Part shown: in pieces, positions 1 through 8,124 of the stretch
Layout: every line of letters begins with the position of its first letter
Position numbering within the stretch: position 1 is the stretch's first letter
NCBI RefSeq assembly: GCF_000710035.2
Contig: NZ_JMJJ01000012.1
Coordinates: forward strand, 42,376-106,375
Length of the DNA: 64,000 nt
From: Pantoea ananatis LMG 2665
Lineage (GTDB): Bacteria > Pseudomonadota > Gammaproteobacteria > Enterobacterales > Enterobacteriaceae
Direction: 5' to 3'
Notes under the pieces: generated by a model
Database searches by the model: none
What the model was told of the DNA's origin: nothing
What the model saw: the letters and a program-made list of their open reading frames with translations, nothing else
Translations under genes and position numbers: made by a program

Positions 1-1
1 T

Positions 2-175
2 CCGGTCACGCGGGCGATGTTCAGTACGCGTGGAGATGATTATCAGTTTATGACGAACGCACAGGAGATGGGGGCGACCAGTGAGGAGGCGGCTTACCTG
101 CTTGCGTGCCAGCCGCATATGTATAAGGAAGAGATGGAAGAACTCGAACGCTGGGCCGGGATTACGGCGGCATAA
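2..175 (+). CDS. traC: C-terminal end of TraC (partial, runs off left edge)
   Basis: An open frame enters from the left edge and stops at TAA 173-175, giving 57 residues. The segment FSTRGDDYQFM followed by an acidic helix (MYKEEMEELERWAG) resembles, from memory, the tail of TraC/VirB4-type ATPases of F-type systems. TraC is also the gene expected just before trbI in F. TraC is the cytoplasmic ATPase that powers pilus assembly. None of the ATPase motifs lie inside the window, so the call rests on position and a weak tail resemblance. The frame ends 15 bases before trbI. Confidence 0.6.
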   Translation, partial: PVTRAMFSTRGDDYQFMTNAQEMGATSEEAAYLLACQPHMYKEEMEELERWAGITAA

Positions 176-190
176 CCAGAGGAAATAACG

Positions 191-637
191 ATGCAGGATG
201 AAAACACGTTGCCCGTCAGTGAGGGCGGGCAGTCGTCTGGCAATTCACACCAGTCTGACGACACACCTCTTCCCGCAGTGCAGCCTTTCTGGCGGCGATC
301 CGGAGTGCATTACCTTGCCGGAGGGGCACTGATTCTGTTCCTCAGCGCCGGTATCAGCGCTCTGGTAGCCAGTGCCGAAAGGCCTGCCACGGTGGTGTTT
401 GATATGAAGGGGACAATTGATGCATTCAGGCAACAGAGCGCCCTCAACCCCCTCACAAAAGAAGCGGCTGAGGTACTGACAAACCGCTTCAGCAAAGCCC
501 TGGACAACAGTCTCAGTGACTGGCAGCAGCACCATTCAGCCCTGATTCTGGTGAAAGGGGCTGTTGTAAACGGTGCAGAGGATATCACGCCAGAGATTCA
601 GGCCGACATAGCCCGCCAGATGAAGGAGGCACGATGA
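191..637 (+). CDS. trbI: Type-F conjugal transfer protein TrbI
   Basis: The 148-residue protein has a cytoplasmic N-terminus, one membrane segment at about residues 39-62 (LAGGALILFLSAGISAL) and a periplasmic domain. The conserved TrbI pattern is visible: VVFDMKGTIDAF, then the HHSALILVKGAVVNGA stretch and an IQADIARQM tail. TrbI is an inner-membrane protein that affects F-pilus outgrowth and retraction. F TrbI is about 128 residues; the extra length is in the polar N-terminus. Its stop overlaps the traW start (ATGA, 634-637). An AGAGGAAATAACG site precedes the start. Confidence 0.9.
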   Translation: MQDENTLPVSEGGQSSGNSHQSDDTPLPAVQPFWRRSGVHYLAGGALILFLSAGISALVASAERPATVVFDMKGTIDAFRQQSALNPLTKEAAEVLTNRFSKALDNSLSDWQQHHSALILVKGAVVNGAEDITPEIQADIARQMKEAR

Positions 638-1254
638 GAGCGAGGCTGGTTGCGCTGCTGCTCAGTATTGCCGTTGTGTGGCCAGCCGCCGCAAAAGACC
701 TGGGCACGGTTGGCCATCTGTTTCCGATATCCGAACCTGACCTGCTGGATTTTATCGCTCAGCGGCTCAAAGGGATGCAGGACAGCGGAGAGCTGGCAAG
801 GCTGCAACGGGAAGCGGAGGCAAGAGTCAAAGCCCATGCCGTTCGCCCGACGCCGGTTGCAGGGCTTTCGCCCGCGACAAAAGACCGGGTTTACAGTTTT
901 GACCCGACCTTCACGGTAAAGGAAACCATCACAGATATGCGCGGCAACGTCATTGCCCGTGCCGGTGACAAAATCAATCCACTGGACAGGGTGGCTTTCA
1001 GTGAGACGCTTTATTTCATCGACGGTGACAATGCGGCGCAGATGGGCTGGGCGGCAAAGCAGATTAAAGGGCAACAAAACGTCAAAGTCATCCTGGTCAA
1101 AGGCAACATCCACGACAGCAGTCTGGCGCTTGATGAGCCTGTTTATTTTGATCAGTACGGCACGTTAACAACAAAATTTGGCTTTGAGCATACCCCGGTT
1201 CGCATCACGCGTGACGGCCGCACGCTCAGGGTGGAGGAGGTGGCACTGAAATGA
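634..1254 (+). CDS. traW: Type-F conjugal transfer protein TraW
   Basis: The 206-residue protein has a signal peptide (cleavage near AAAKDLG, about residue 20) and is close to the length of F TraW (about 210). TraW is a periplasmic protein needed for F-pilus assembly and works with TrbC and TraU. The family features seen are the DLGTVGHLFPISEPDLLDFI start of the mature protein, KDRVYSFDPTF and a C-terminal half ending in VKVILVKG and RITRDGRTLRVEEV. It is coupled to trbI by ATGA at its start and to the next gene by ATGA at its end. In F the next gene is traU; here a 3.4-kb insert intervenes. Confidence 0.92.
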   Translation: MRARLVALLLSIAVVWPAAAKDLGTVGHLFPISEPDLLDFIAQRLKGMQDSGELARLQREAEARVKAHAVRPTPVAGLSPATKDRVYSFDPTFTVKETITDMRGNVIARAGDKINPLDRVAFSETLYFIDGDNAAQMGWAAKQIKGQQNVKVILVKGNIHDSSLALDEPVYFDQYGTLTTKFGFEHTPVRITRDGRTLRVEEVALK

Positions 1255-1559
1255 GTCACAACATGCGGGATGTAACGACACCCGAACACGTTAAGCGACA
1301 TGCGACCACGGTGCGTATGAATGACGCCGACAAGGCCGGTCTGCGGCTCATGACGGAGGAACATCCGCTTTACACGGAGTCAGTGATTGTCCGTGCCGCG
1401 CTGCAGGTCCTTCTGGCGTTTAACGGCAAAATGCGCAAAGACATTGTCTGGGCGTCCCTGAACGAAGCGGATGTGGCAACAGTACTGCGCCGTGATGGTT
1501 TTCTCCAGGAGTCGTTTATCGATCCTGCGTCGCAGAAGGGTGGAAGCTATGAAGGATGA
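1251..1559 (+). CDS. Putative ribbon-helix-helix protein inside tra operon
   Basis: The 102-residue protein starts by ATGA overlap with traW. Residues 18-52 (TTVRMNDADKAGLRLM, then SVIVRAALQVLL) fit a ribbon-helix-helix fold: a short beta strand TTVRM, helix A with DADKAGLRLM and helix B with SVIVRAAL. Such proteins bind DNA as dimers, often as repressors or mobilization accessory factors. The C-terminal half (VWASLNEADVATVLRRDGFL) looks helical and has no recognised family. I know no F counterpart. It is the first gene of the block inserted between traW and traU and could control that block; this is inference. Confidence 0.6.
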   Translation: MSHNMRDVTTPEHVKRHATTVRMNDADKAGLRLMTEEHPLYTESVIVRAALQVLLAFNGKMRKDIVWASLNEADVATVLRRDGFLQESFIDPASQKGGSYEG

Positions 1560-2265
1560 ATCGGCCCATGCCCTGGCAGAGGGCATCAGACAGGCTGTTA
1601 CTTCGGCCTATGACCCGCCTCAAACGGTGGCGGGAATGCCCGTTCTACAGATACAGCAGCCCGGTTCACTGCCCGAGGCTGTGGACGCACCTTTTCTTCC
1701 TGATGGCGTAACGGTCTGGTCGGTGCTGCTCACAATGGTGACGGGTTACGTTATCGGAACGCTTACCGGGAAAGTACTGAAGGCTGTGCATACCCGGCTG
1801 CAGCCTCCGAAGCAGGAGATGACTTACGACCTTCCGGTCGAGAAAACCGGGTGTTATCCGCTGGGGAGTCTGAACATGGCGGCGTGTATGGCTCAGAGCG
1901 AGAACGCGCGGCTCTGGCAGCATCTGCTGGCCGCTTATGGCGGGGCGCTGGAGGATGAGGGCCACAGGTTGCGCAGAAACGAGCGTCTTAAGGTGTTACT
2001 TCCTGATGATGTGCAGTTAAGGGTGGGGCTGAAAGTCGTCGGTGCCCGTCACCGCTATTTCACGCCGTTTCTGGGCAGTGAGCATGAGGAAAAGCTGCAG
2101 ACCCAGGCGTCAGAAGAGGGGTATGCGCACAGCTGGGCGGCTTCCTGCCAGAGGGCTGCGGAGGCAGCAGGCTGGTTCGTCACACTGAAAGGTGATGCCT
2201 TTCCGGCCTGCCATGACGCGACGAGGCCCCCGGAAGAGGCTGCGTTCGGGGCGCACCAGATCTGA
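1549..2265 (+). CDS. Hypothetical membrane protein, tra-operon insert
   Basis: No family recognised. I place the start at ATG 1549 (MKDESAHALAEG); a longer frame opens at 1471 but would lie inside the previous gene. The 238-residue protein has one probable membrane segment at about residues 63-83 (VWSVLLTMVTGYVIGTLTG) and a soluble C-terminal domain of about 150 residues with several Cys (CYPLGSLNMAACMAQ). It overlaps the previous gene by 11 bases, so it is probably co-translated with it. In-frame length, codon bias like its neighbours and tight packing support a real gene. Confidence 0.65.
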   Translation: MKDESAHALAEGIRQAVTSAYDPPQTVAGMPVLQIQQPGSLPEAVDAPFLPDGVTVWSVLLTMVTGYVIGTLTGKVLKAVHTRLQPPKQEMTYDLPVEKTGCYPLGSLNMAACMAQSENARLWQHLLAAYGGALEDEGHRLRRNERLKVLLPDDVQLRVGLKVVGARHRYFTPFLGSEHEEKLQTQASEEGYAHSWAASCQRAAEAAGWFVTLKGDAFPACHDATRPPEEAAFGAHQI

Positions 2266-2287
2266 CCCATGAACCGGGAGGCACCAG

Positions 2288-3016
2288 GTGGAAAAACTTC
2301 AAGTGCTGTATGTCGCGGGTGGGCTTCCCTTAACCCTGTGGGTAGCCTCAAAAGTCAGAAGAATCATACGCAGGCGAACGAACAAAGCGCTGGCACTGCG
2401 CGCAGCCGGACGAAACGCATCACGGCATACTGAAGCAGAGACAGTCATTACACCGCGTTCGTTTATAACACAGCGCGATGTGCATTCGGGCTGGCTGCAG
2501 GAGGCATGGCCACTGCAGCAGGTCAGCATCCTCTGCTGGGGCTCGCCGGGTACGCTGCAGCGGGAAATACCTGATGGCCTGCGCCAGCTTGCCCGCTCAC
2601 TCAGAAAGGAAAGAGGAACATTTACGGGTGGAAAACTGGGCAAAGAGGGGGTTTTACGCTGGCAGATGGAGTCTGATATCACCGCAGACAACCCCTCATT
2701 TTTTGGTCCCGACTCTTTCGGGGGCAGAGCGCAGCCCGGGGCCTATACGCAGGTTTTCGGTCCTTACATGCCGATGCCTGACAGAGAGGCAGTGGTGGTT
2801 CTGCTGCAGGGTACACACCAGACAGCCCCTGAAACGCTGCCGCATTTTCTGCGATCCGTGGCAGAGCAGATTGAAAAAGGCATCCTCCAGTATGGCGTTA
2901 ACGACGGTTATACCGGCTGGGCTTTTATTTCCTGTCCATCAAAAAAAGCACGCTCCTCGCATCTGGCCGGAACTGACGATGACTGGATGGCCGGAACTTC
3001 GTTGTATCAGAGGTGA
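2288..3016 (+). CDS. Hypothetical protein, paralogue of the next gene
   Basis: No named family. The start is GTG 2288, preceded by GGGAGG at 2277-2282. The 242-residue protein has a hydrophobic N-terminus (LYVAGGLPLTLWVAS, a possible membrane anchor) followed by a basic stretch (RRIIRRR). The rest matches the next gene in order: W-x-x-E/H-AWPLxQ, GxPGTL, PSFFG/PSYFG, VFG, PDRE-x-V-VLLQ and a helix ending IEKG/IEQG. This shows a tandem duplication that has diverged. It may be a membrane-anchored partner of its paralogue; function unknown. Confidence 0.7.
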   Translation: MEKLQVLYVAGGLPLTLWVASKVRRIIRRRTNKALALRAAGRNASRHTEAETVITPRSFITQRDVHSGWLQEAWPLQQVSILCWGSPGTLQREIPDGLRQLARSLRKERGTFTGGKLGKEGVLRWQMESDITADNPSFFGPDSFGGRAQPGAYTQVFGPYMPMPDREAVVVLLQGTHQTAPETLPHFLRSVAEQIEKGILQYGVNDGYTGWAFISCPSKKARSSHLAGTDDDWMAGTSLYQR

Positions 3017-3021
3017 TGATC

Positions 3022-3753
3022 ATGACACATGAAATATATCTGGTATTCGTGATGGTACTGTTTACCGCAGTGGTAAGCCTGTTACAGAAGTACAGGCAGA
3101 CAGATAAGCTGAGAGAAGCACTGAACCGAAAAGAAAAGGCAATTCAGGGGTTTTATACCGATCCGGAGAAAATGAACGAGTTAAGGCGTCACTGGATAAG
3201 GCTTGAGGGATGTGAAGAGGACAGGAAACTCAGCAGGCTGGCAGAAAGCATCGGGACAGATGTCGGATGGTATAAGCATGCCTGGCCACTGCGGCAAATC
3301 AGCCTGGACGTAGGGGTAACGCCCGGAACCCTGACGATGGCTGTACCGGACATGCTGCGCAGAATCCCGGTATCACAGCTGTGTTCGCCGGGAGAAGAAC
3401 TGAGGCGATTATTCTCAGACCACAACATGACCGTATGCATTATGGCCAGGACGGTCACAGACAAGCCTTCTTACTTTGGCAGCGCGGGGTGTGGCGGTCA
3501 CGTCGAGCCAGATGTGTGGACAGAGGTATTTGGTGAACAGACTGACAAACCTGACCGGGAAAATGTGAGGGTACTGCTGCAACTGACGCGCCACGGTGGA
3601 GAGGGAGAAACAGGCTGGTTCCTTGAACAGACAGCCAGCCGGATTGAACAAGGCCAGCTGGCTGCGGGCGATCATGATGATGAATGCGGCTACGCCTTCC
3701 GTGTTTATCCGTGCAAGGCAGAGCAGGCCTCAATAAGGAGCCCTGAGTCATGA
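3022..3753 (+). CDS. Hypothetical membrane protein, paralogue of preceding gene
   Basis: I choose ATG 3022 (MTHEIYLVFVM) because AGAGG at 3009-3013 is spaced 8 bases from it; in-frame GTG 3013 and ATG 3016 are alternatives. The 243-residue protein has an N-terminal membrane segment (IYLVFVMVLFTAVVSLL) and then a charged region. From about residue 90 it shares the block order AWPLRQ, TPGTL, PSYFG, EVFG, PDREN, VLLQ with the gene at 2288. Two divergent copies side by side suggest a heteromer or an arms-race type gene. No function is known to me. Confidence 0.7.
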   Translation: MTHEIYLVFVMVLFTAVVSLLQKYRQTDKLREALNRKEKAIQGFYTDPEKMNELRRHWIRLEGCEEDRKLSRLAESIGTDVGWYKHAWPLRQISLDVGVTPGTLTMAVPDMLRRIPVSQLCSPGEELRRLFSDHNMTVCIMARTVTDKPSYFGSAGCGGHVEPDVWTEVFGEQTDKPDRENVRVLLQLTRHGGEGETGWFLEQTASRIEQGQLAAGDHDDECGYAFRVYPCKAEQASIRSPES

Positions 3754-4001
3754 TTGTGGTAAAGCTCCTTCTGGTGACAGCAGGTATTGCAACCGTGCTG
3801 TGGATGTTCTGGATGATGATTTTCGGTAAAAGCGCACCCGACTTGCAGGCAGACACGTCCCGGACCCGTAAAGCAGGTGATGACAGCAGCATCACGTCGG
3901 TCGTAATGATGAGCGACTCGGGCAGTGGAGGGTATGACGGAGGCTGTAGCGCATCCGATGCCGGCGGCGACTGCGGTGGCGGTGACGGAGGCAGTCACTG
4001 A
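3750..4001 (+). CDS. Small membrane protein with Gly/Ser/Asp-rich tail
   Basis: This 83-residue protein starts by ATGA overlap with the previous gene. It has one N-terminal membrane segment (VVKLLLVTAGIATVLWMFWMM) and a C-terminal tail of mostly Gly, Ser, Asp and a few Cys (SGSGGYDGGCSASDAGGDC). The tail resembles the disordered GGxDGGxxD tails found on some small bacterial membrane proteins. It belongs to the same co-translated block as its neighbours. No specific family or function recognised. Confidence 0.6.
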   Translation: MIVVKLLLVTAGIATVLWMFWMMIFGKSAPDLQADTSRTRKAGDDSSITSVVMMSDSGSGGYDGGCSASDAGGDCGGGDGGSH

Positions 4002-4088
4002 GTCTGACTCATCCTGCCTCCCTGCATTTTATGCGGGCTGAGCCTCTTATGGCCTGCTGACACAACTTTCTTAACCGGAGTTCAAATT

Positions 4089-4169
4089 ATGGACAGGTAC
4101 AGCATTGTAATGACCCTGGTACTGGGCGTGTTTTTTGCCAGCCTTCTGGTCAAAAAGCATTTCGCGTGA
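4089..4169 (+). CDS. 26-residue single-pass membrane peptide
   Basis: A very short frame of ATG, 26 codons and TGA. The peptide is mostly one hydrophobic helix (SIVMTLVLGVFFASLLV) capped by KKHFA, so the C-terminus probably faces the cytoplasm. AACCGGAG ends 8 bases before the ATG, which is good initiation context. It lies in a 294-base gap between two genes of the tra insert. It has the look of a real small membrane protein but homology cannot be judged by eye. Confidence 0.45.
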   Translation: MDRYSIVMTLVLGVFFASLLVKKHFA

Positions 4170-4295
4170 GCGTCTGAAACCTTCCTTCCCGCTGCATGCA
4201 GGCTGTTCGTTCCTCGCCCTGCTGTGGTACGCCTCAGCCTGCATTTCGCGGGCAGGCCTGACTAACTGACACTCTCCGTAACCGGAATATCTTCT

Positions 4296-4637
4296 ATGAA
4301 TAATGTCGCTGAAATTTCGGCGCACGAAGTCGTGCGCGATCGCTGGGGACACTGGACCCATCCTTTTTATTATTCCCCACCAGAGGACAGAGAGTTTGCG
4401 CTGCCCGGTGCATTTAATGACTGGCTTAAAGCAAACAATCTGAAATCAGCCACGTCGTGGATGGAAAATGAGGTGGAGGAAAGGCAGATGAATCGATTCT
4501 GGAAAACCGGTGACTGCAGTGACTGGACTCCGGCTAAACCGCCCGGAGAAGGCTGGTTTACCGGCAGTATCCATGATACCGACGACGGCCCGGTCTGTGT
4601 CTGGCTCCGTCCACTGTCGGACAGGACGGACGAATGA
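4296..4637 (+). CDS. Hypothetical protein with GEGWF/SIHDT/DGPVCVW signature
   Basis: The 113-residue soluble protein is rich in Trp and acidic residues. Its C-terminal part (PGEGWFTGSIHDTDDGPV then CVWLR) resembles small hypothetical proteins I associate with phages and prophages of enterobacteria; that is recollection, not a search. Its stop overlaps the traU start (ATGA, 4634-4637), so it is the last gene of the traW-traU insert and is translated together with traU. No function known. Confidence 0.6.
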   Translation: MNNVAEISAHEVVRDRWGHWTHPFYYSPPEDREFALPGAFNDWLKANNLKSATSWMENEVEERQMNRFWKTGDCSDWTPAKPPGEGWFTGSIHDTDDGPVCVWLRPLSDRTDE

Positions 4638-5626
4638 AACGATTATTACTGGTCCTGTGTCTGCTGCTGTCAGTGACGGTCGTAAGGCCTGCAATGGCTG
4701 GAGGGAGTAACGCCGGGGATGGCCGGTGGGTGAATCCCATCAGCGACGTCTGCTGGAAATGCCTGTTTCCCATGACGCTCGGCAGTATTCAGCTGGCGTC
4801 AGGCGCACACCCGGATACACCCAATCCATCGATGCCGATTCAGTTGTGTCCCTACGGCATCTTTTACCGTCTGGGGCTGGCCATCGGATTCTGGGAACCG
4901 CTTGCGCTCACCGACGTTACGCGTGAACCGGGCGTGATGGTGAACATGGGCGGCTTCAAAATCGACCTGGGCCGGACCGGAACGGGCCGTGCCGGTCAAA
5001 GCGATTCACCCACGCCCGGCAGCTTTTATCACGTTCACTGGTACAAGTATCCGCTGCTGTTCTGGCTGAACATCATCACCAGTGAAGGATGTATGCAGAC
5101 CGGCGACATGGACATAGCCTATCTGTCGGAAGTCGATCCGCTCTGGAACGACAGTACGCTCTCTATGATCATCAATCCGGAAGTGGCGCTGTTTAACAAT
5201 CTGCTGGCGCAGGGGGCCTGTGCAGCTGATTCCATTTCATCCACAGCAGGCATGCCGCTTGATCCGTTGTTCTGGTGCGCGGGGGCGCAGGGCTCGATGT
5301 ACCCCTTTACGGGCTATACCAGCAACGAGTTTTCCCCCCTGGAGGCATCACTGCTGGTGACGGAGCGAATGGACTTCAAGCTGCACCGGGAGGGGCTGGT
5401 GATGGAGACGGTCGGGGCTGACGTAGCTGTCTGCTATGAATATCCGTCCCCGATCATCCCAAAATCGCGCTGGCGTTATCAGATGGTCAATATGTATCCC
5501 GAACCCAGCGACTGCCATCCGTTTGGCACCTCGACGCAGCTGTGGGGCAGCACTCATAACACCCCGGCCACGAAGAAGAACTTCGGCTGGCTGCTCTGGC
5601 GAAAGCGCAACTGCGTTTATCTGTAA
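4634..5626 (+). CDS. traU: Conjugal pilus assembly protein TraU
   Basis: The 330-residue protein has the same length as F TraU. A signal peptide ends near AMA-GG (residue 23), and the mature protein is rich in Cys and Trp, which fits a periplasmic protein held by disulfides. Family features seen are NPISDVCWKCLFP near the N-terminus, CPYGIFYRLGLAIGFWEP, and the C-terminal RYQMVNMYPEP and WLLWRKRNCVYL. TraU acts in pilus assembly and DNA transfer with TraW and TrbC. The start overlaps the preceding stop, and trbC starts 9 bases after the TraU stop. Confidence 0.95.
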   Translation: MKRLLLVLCLLLSVTVVRPAMAGGSNAGDGRWVNPISDVCWKCLFPMTLGSIQLASGAHPDTPNPSMPIQLCPYGIFYRLGLAIGFWEPLALTDVTREPGVMVNMGGFKIDLGRTGTGRAGQSDSPTPGSFYHVHWYKYPLLFWLNIITSEGCMQTGDMDIAYLSEVDPLWNDSTLSMIINPEVALFNNLLAQGACAADSISSTAGMPLDPLFWCAGAQGSMYPFTGYTSNEFSPLEASLLVTERMDFKLHREGLVMETVGADVAVCYEYPSPIIPKSRWRYQMVNMYPEPSDCHPFGTSTQLWGSTHNTPATKKNFGWLLWRKRNCVYL

Positions 5627-5635
5627 GGACTCATC

Positions 5636-6262
5636 ATGAACATTTCTCTGAGGGCACTGATCATCAGCGCCGCGCTGTTTTATGCCTGTGCGTTGTCCGC
5701 AGCGGAGCAGCCCACCGTATCAGGTGACAATCTGGCATACATGAAACAGCAGCAGCAGGAGCTGGAGCAGTTTAAAAAGCAACTTGAAGGCGCAAACATT
5801 GCGCTGCCTGACATGCAGCAAAACCGCGTGACTCAGTTCCAGAACGAGATAGCCGCGTCTCAGGCAGAGCAGAACAGCGCGGACCGCCCTGTGCCGCGCG
5901 CGGTGTATTTCGTGAGCCTGGGCATTCCGGAGGAAGGCCTGGTGCTCATGCTGCAGGATGCACGGCGTTTTGGTATCCCGGCGACCATTCGCGGTCTGCT
6001 CAACAACGACTTTCATAAGACGGCCGAAGTCATGGTTGAACTCTCCAAAAAGGACAAGAAAGCCGGTGTCCAGATTGACCCAACGCTTTTTCAGCAGTAC
6101 GGCATCAAAGCGGTACCGGCACTGGTGGTGACCTGCGGGAAAAATTTCGACGTCATTTACGGCAACCTGGAACTCAGTCAGGCACTCAAAGAAATTCAGC
6201 AGCGCGGCGATTGCGGCTCCGTCGCGGCGCAGCTGCTGAGAGAAGGGGAAAAGGGGCGATGA
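5636..6262 (+). CDS. trbC: Type-F conjugal transfer protein TrbC
   Basis: The 208-residue protein matches F TrbC (about 212) in length. It has a signal peptide, a Gln/Glu-rich helical region after it (YMKQQQQELEQFKKQL), and a C-terminal thioredoxin-like domain of the TrbC_Ftype family (VYFVSLGIPEEGLVLML, then IRGLLNN and KAVPALVVTC). TrbC is periplasmic and needed for F-pilus assembly with TraW. AAGGAC lies 6 bases before the ATG. The stop overlaps the traN start by ATGA. Confidence 0.93.
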   Translation: MNISLRALIISAALFYACALSAAEQPTVSGDNLAYMKQQQQELEQFKKQLEGANIALPDMQQNRVTQFQNEIAASQAEQNSADRPVPRAVYFVSLGIPEEGLVLMLQDARRFGIPATIRGLLNNDFHKTAEVMVELSKKDKKAGVQIDPTLFQQYGIKAVPALVVTCGKNFDVIYGNLELSQALKEIQQRGDCGSVAAQLLREGEKGR

Positions 6263-8124
6263 AACGGTTATGTCTTCTGGCGTTTCTGCTGCTCACCGGC
6301 ATACGCGGTGCTTACGCTGATGCCAACAGTGATGCCTTCAATGATGCGAGTAACTTTGGTCAGAATAATAAAAATCAGGGCACCTCGTCCGCCAGTGGAA
6401 CTGACCCGTCCTCGGTTATCCCTGGCTACACTCCGAACCCCTCACAGAGCAGTAACTACGGCGGCGTGCGGGGCGGAGACGGCGGCATTGCCGACAAAGG
6501 TCAGACGTCACTCAGTCAGAATGACGCCGGTCAGGCGGTGAATGATTCCAGCACCAAAAACCCCTCGCCGAAAATTGACCCGAACGCCGACTTTATTCAG
6601 AACGGCAAAAACGCCGAGGCAAACGGGGGCAGCATTGTTGACGGCACCAACGCTAACTGCAGCGAAAAGGTCGTTTCTAAATCGGTATTTGAGAACTACA
6701 GCTGCGACAGAGACATCAATCAGATTCAGACCTGCGCACGCACCGCAAGCATCCAGGTGACCGGCTCTAAAGAGACCTACACCACTCAGTTTGTCATGGA
6801 TGCACGAAACGCACCGGCTAACCACGAAGCCAACTGGTGGCTTCGTTATGACTATACCGTACCGGATGACGGCACGTTAACGAGCGGCTCCTGGGAGTTT
6901 CTGCTTCCCAGAGCCCCGGATTATCACGGTGACCGCCTGGGCTATACCATGCGGGCTTTTGGCACCTCTATTACCACCAAATACAACTATTCAGGCGCTT
7001 TCAACATCAGCCCGCAACGCGTTTCAAAGGGCCAGGTCGTGTCCATGTATATCCATTACGACACCGACGGCCACTACGAAGAAGCACGTGATGGCAACGA
7101 AAGACAATTTTCAAACGGCAGTCTGATTTTCCGCATTCATCTGCAAATGAGCGCAGAACGCGACACCACCTCCTCGCGCGTGGTCTGGACCGAAAGCTGC
7201 CCTTTTGACAAGTCACAGTCAACAGGCAGCGCAGGCACACAGTGCGTGGACCCGGGCGGGAACCGGACCATTACCCAGAACGGCCGGGATTACACCCAGT
7301 ACAGCGACTGCTGGCAGTACTCAGACGCTTATGTCGTGCCGGTTAACTCGACGGGCAACTGCGACCAGCTCATGAACAACCGCAACTGTACCCTGGCAGG
7401 TAAAAGCTGTTCACAGACCTACGGAACTGCCTGCATTCATGAAAATGACACCTACCAGTGTCAGACCACTTACACCTCACAGGGCCTGCTGTGCGGCGGC
7501 CAGTATTTCTGTCGCTCCGGCGACTGCAGCGACACGGACGGCACGGGTGACAATGGTTTTGATATGTCGATTTCCAAGCTTGCCGGTCTCGCCTCTGCAG
7601 GAGATGACGTAAAAAAAGGCAGTCAGACGGACATCCGTGCCTTTACCGGTCAGCCGATGTCGTGTCGCAAGGCTGTTGCAGGATTCTCTAACTGCTGCGT
7701 GGATACCGGCTGGGGCAACAGTTCCGGACTGGCGAACTGCAACAGCGAGGAGATGGCCATCGGCAAGGCAAAGGCTAAAAAGGTCACGGTTTACGTGGGC
7801 GACAAGTGCGATCACGCCGTGCTGGGCGTCTGTGTCCAGAAAAGTCAGGTTTACTGCGTCTTTGGCGGCAAGCTGAGCCGCATCATTCAGGAGCAGGGGC
7901 GGCGTGACCAGCTGCACGTGGATTTCGGCAGCGGTGATTCGCCGAACTGTCGCGGGATCACCGTGCCGGAGCTGCAGTCCATCAACTTTGACCTGATTAA
8001 CTTCCAGGACTTCTACAGCGACCTCATGGCCAACCAGAAAATCCCGGATTCGTCCACGATGGTTCAGCAGGCTAAACAGCGTATCGCTGCTCAGGCAGCG
8101 GCACAAAACGGAGGCAAAAAATGA
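6259..8124 (+). CDS. traN: Mating-pair stabilization outer-membrane protein TraN
   Basis: I start at ATG 6259, overlapping the trbC stop by ATGA; a longer frame from 6211 lies inside trbC. The 621-residue protein is slightly longer than F TraN (602). It has a signal peptide (GIRGAYA) and, by my count, 22 cysteines in the mature part, the number reported for F TraN. TraN is the outer-membrane adhesin that contacts recipient surface proteins and sets recipient range. The Cys-rich core is at about residues 330-560. The N-terminal 120 residues are Asn/Gly/Ser-rich. The stop overlaps traF by ATGA. Confidence 0.95.
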   Translation: MKRLCLLAFLLLTGIRGAYADANSDAFNDASNFGQNNKNQGTSSASGTDPSSVIPGYTPNPSQSSNYGGVRGGDGGIADKGQTSLSQNDAGQAVNDSSTKNPSPKIDPNADFIQNGKNAEANGGSIVDGTNANCSEKVVSKSVFENYSCDRDINQIQTCARTASIQVTGSKETYTTQFVMDARNAPANHEANWWLRYDYTVPDDGTLTSGSWEFLLPRAPDYHGDRLGYTMRAFGTSITTKYNYSGAFNISPQRVSKGQVVSMYIHYDTDGHYEEARDGNERQFSNGSLIFRIHLQMSAERDTTSSRVVWTESCPFDKSQSTGSAGTQCVDPGGNRTITQNGRDYTQYSDCWQYSDAYVVPVNSTGNCDQLMNNRNCTLAGKSCSQTYGTACIHENDTYQCQTTYTSQGLLCGGQYFCRSGDCSDTDGTGDNGFDMSISKLAGLASAGDDVKKGSQTDIRAFTGQPMSCRKAVAGFSNCCVDTGWGNSSGLANCNSEEMAIGKAKAKKVTVYVGDKCDHAVLGVCVQKSQVYCVFGGKLSRIIQEQGRRDQLHVDFGSGDSPNCRGITVPELQSINFDLINFQDFYSDLMANQKIPDSSTMVQQAKQRIAAQAAAQNGGKK

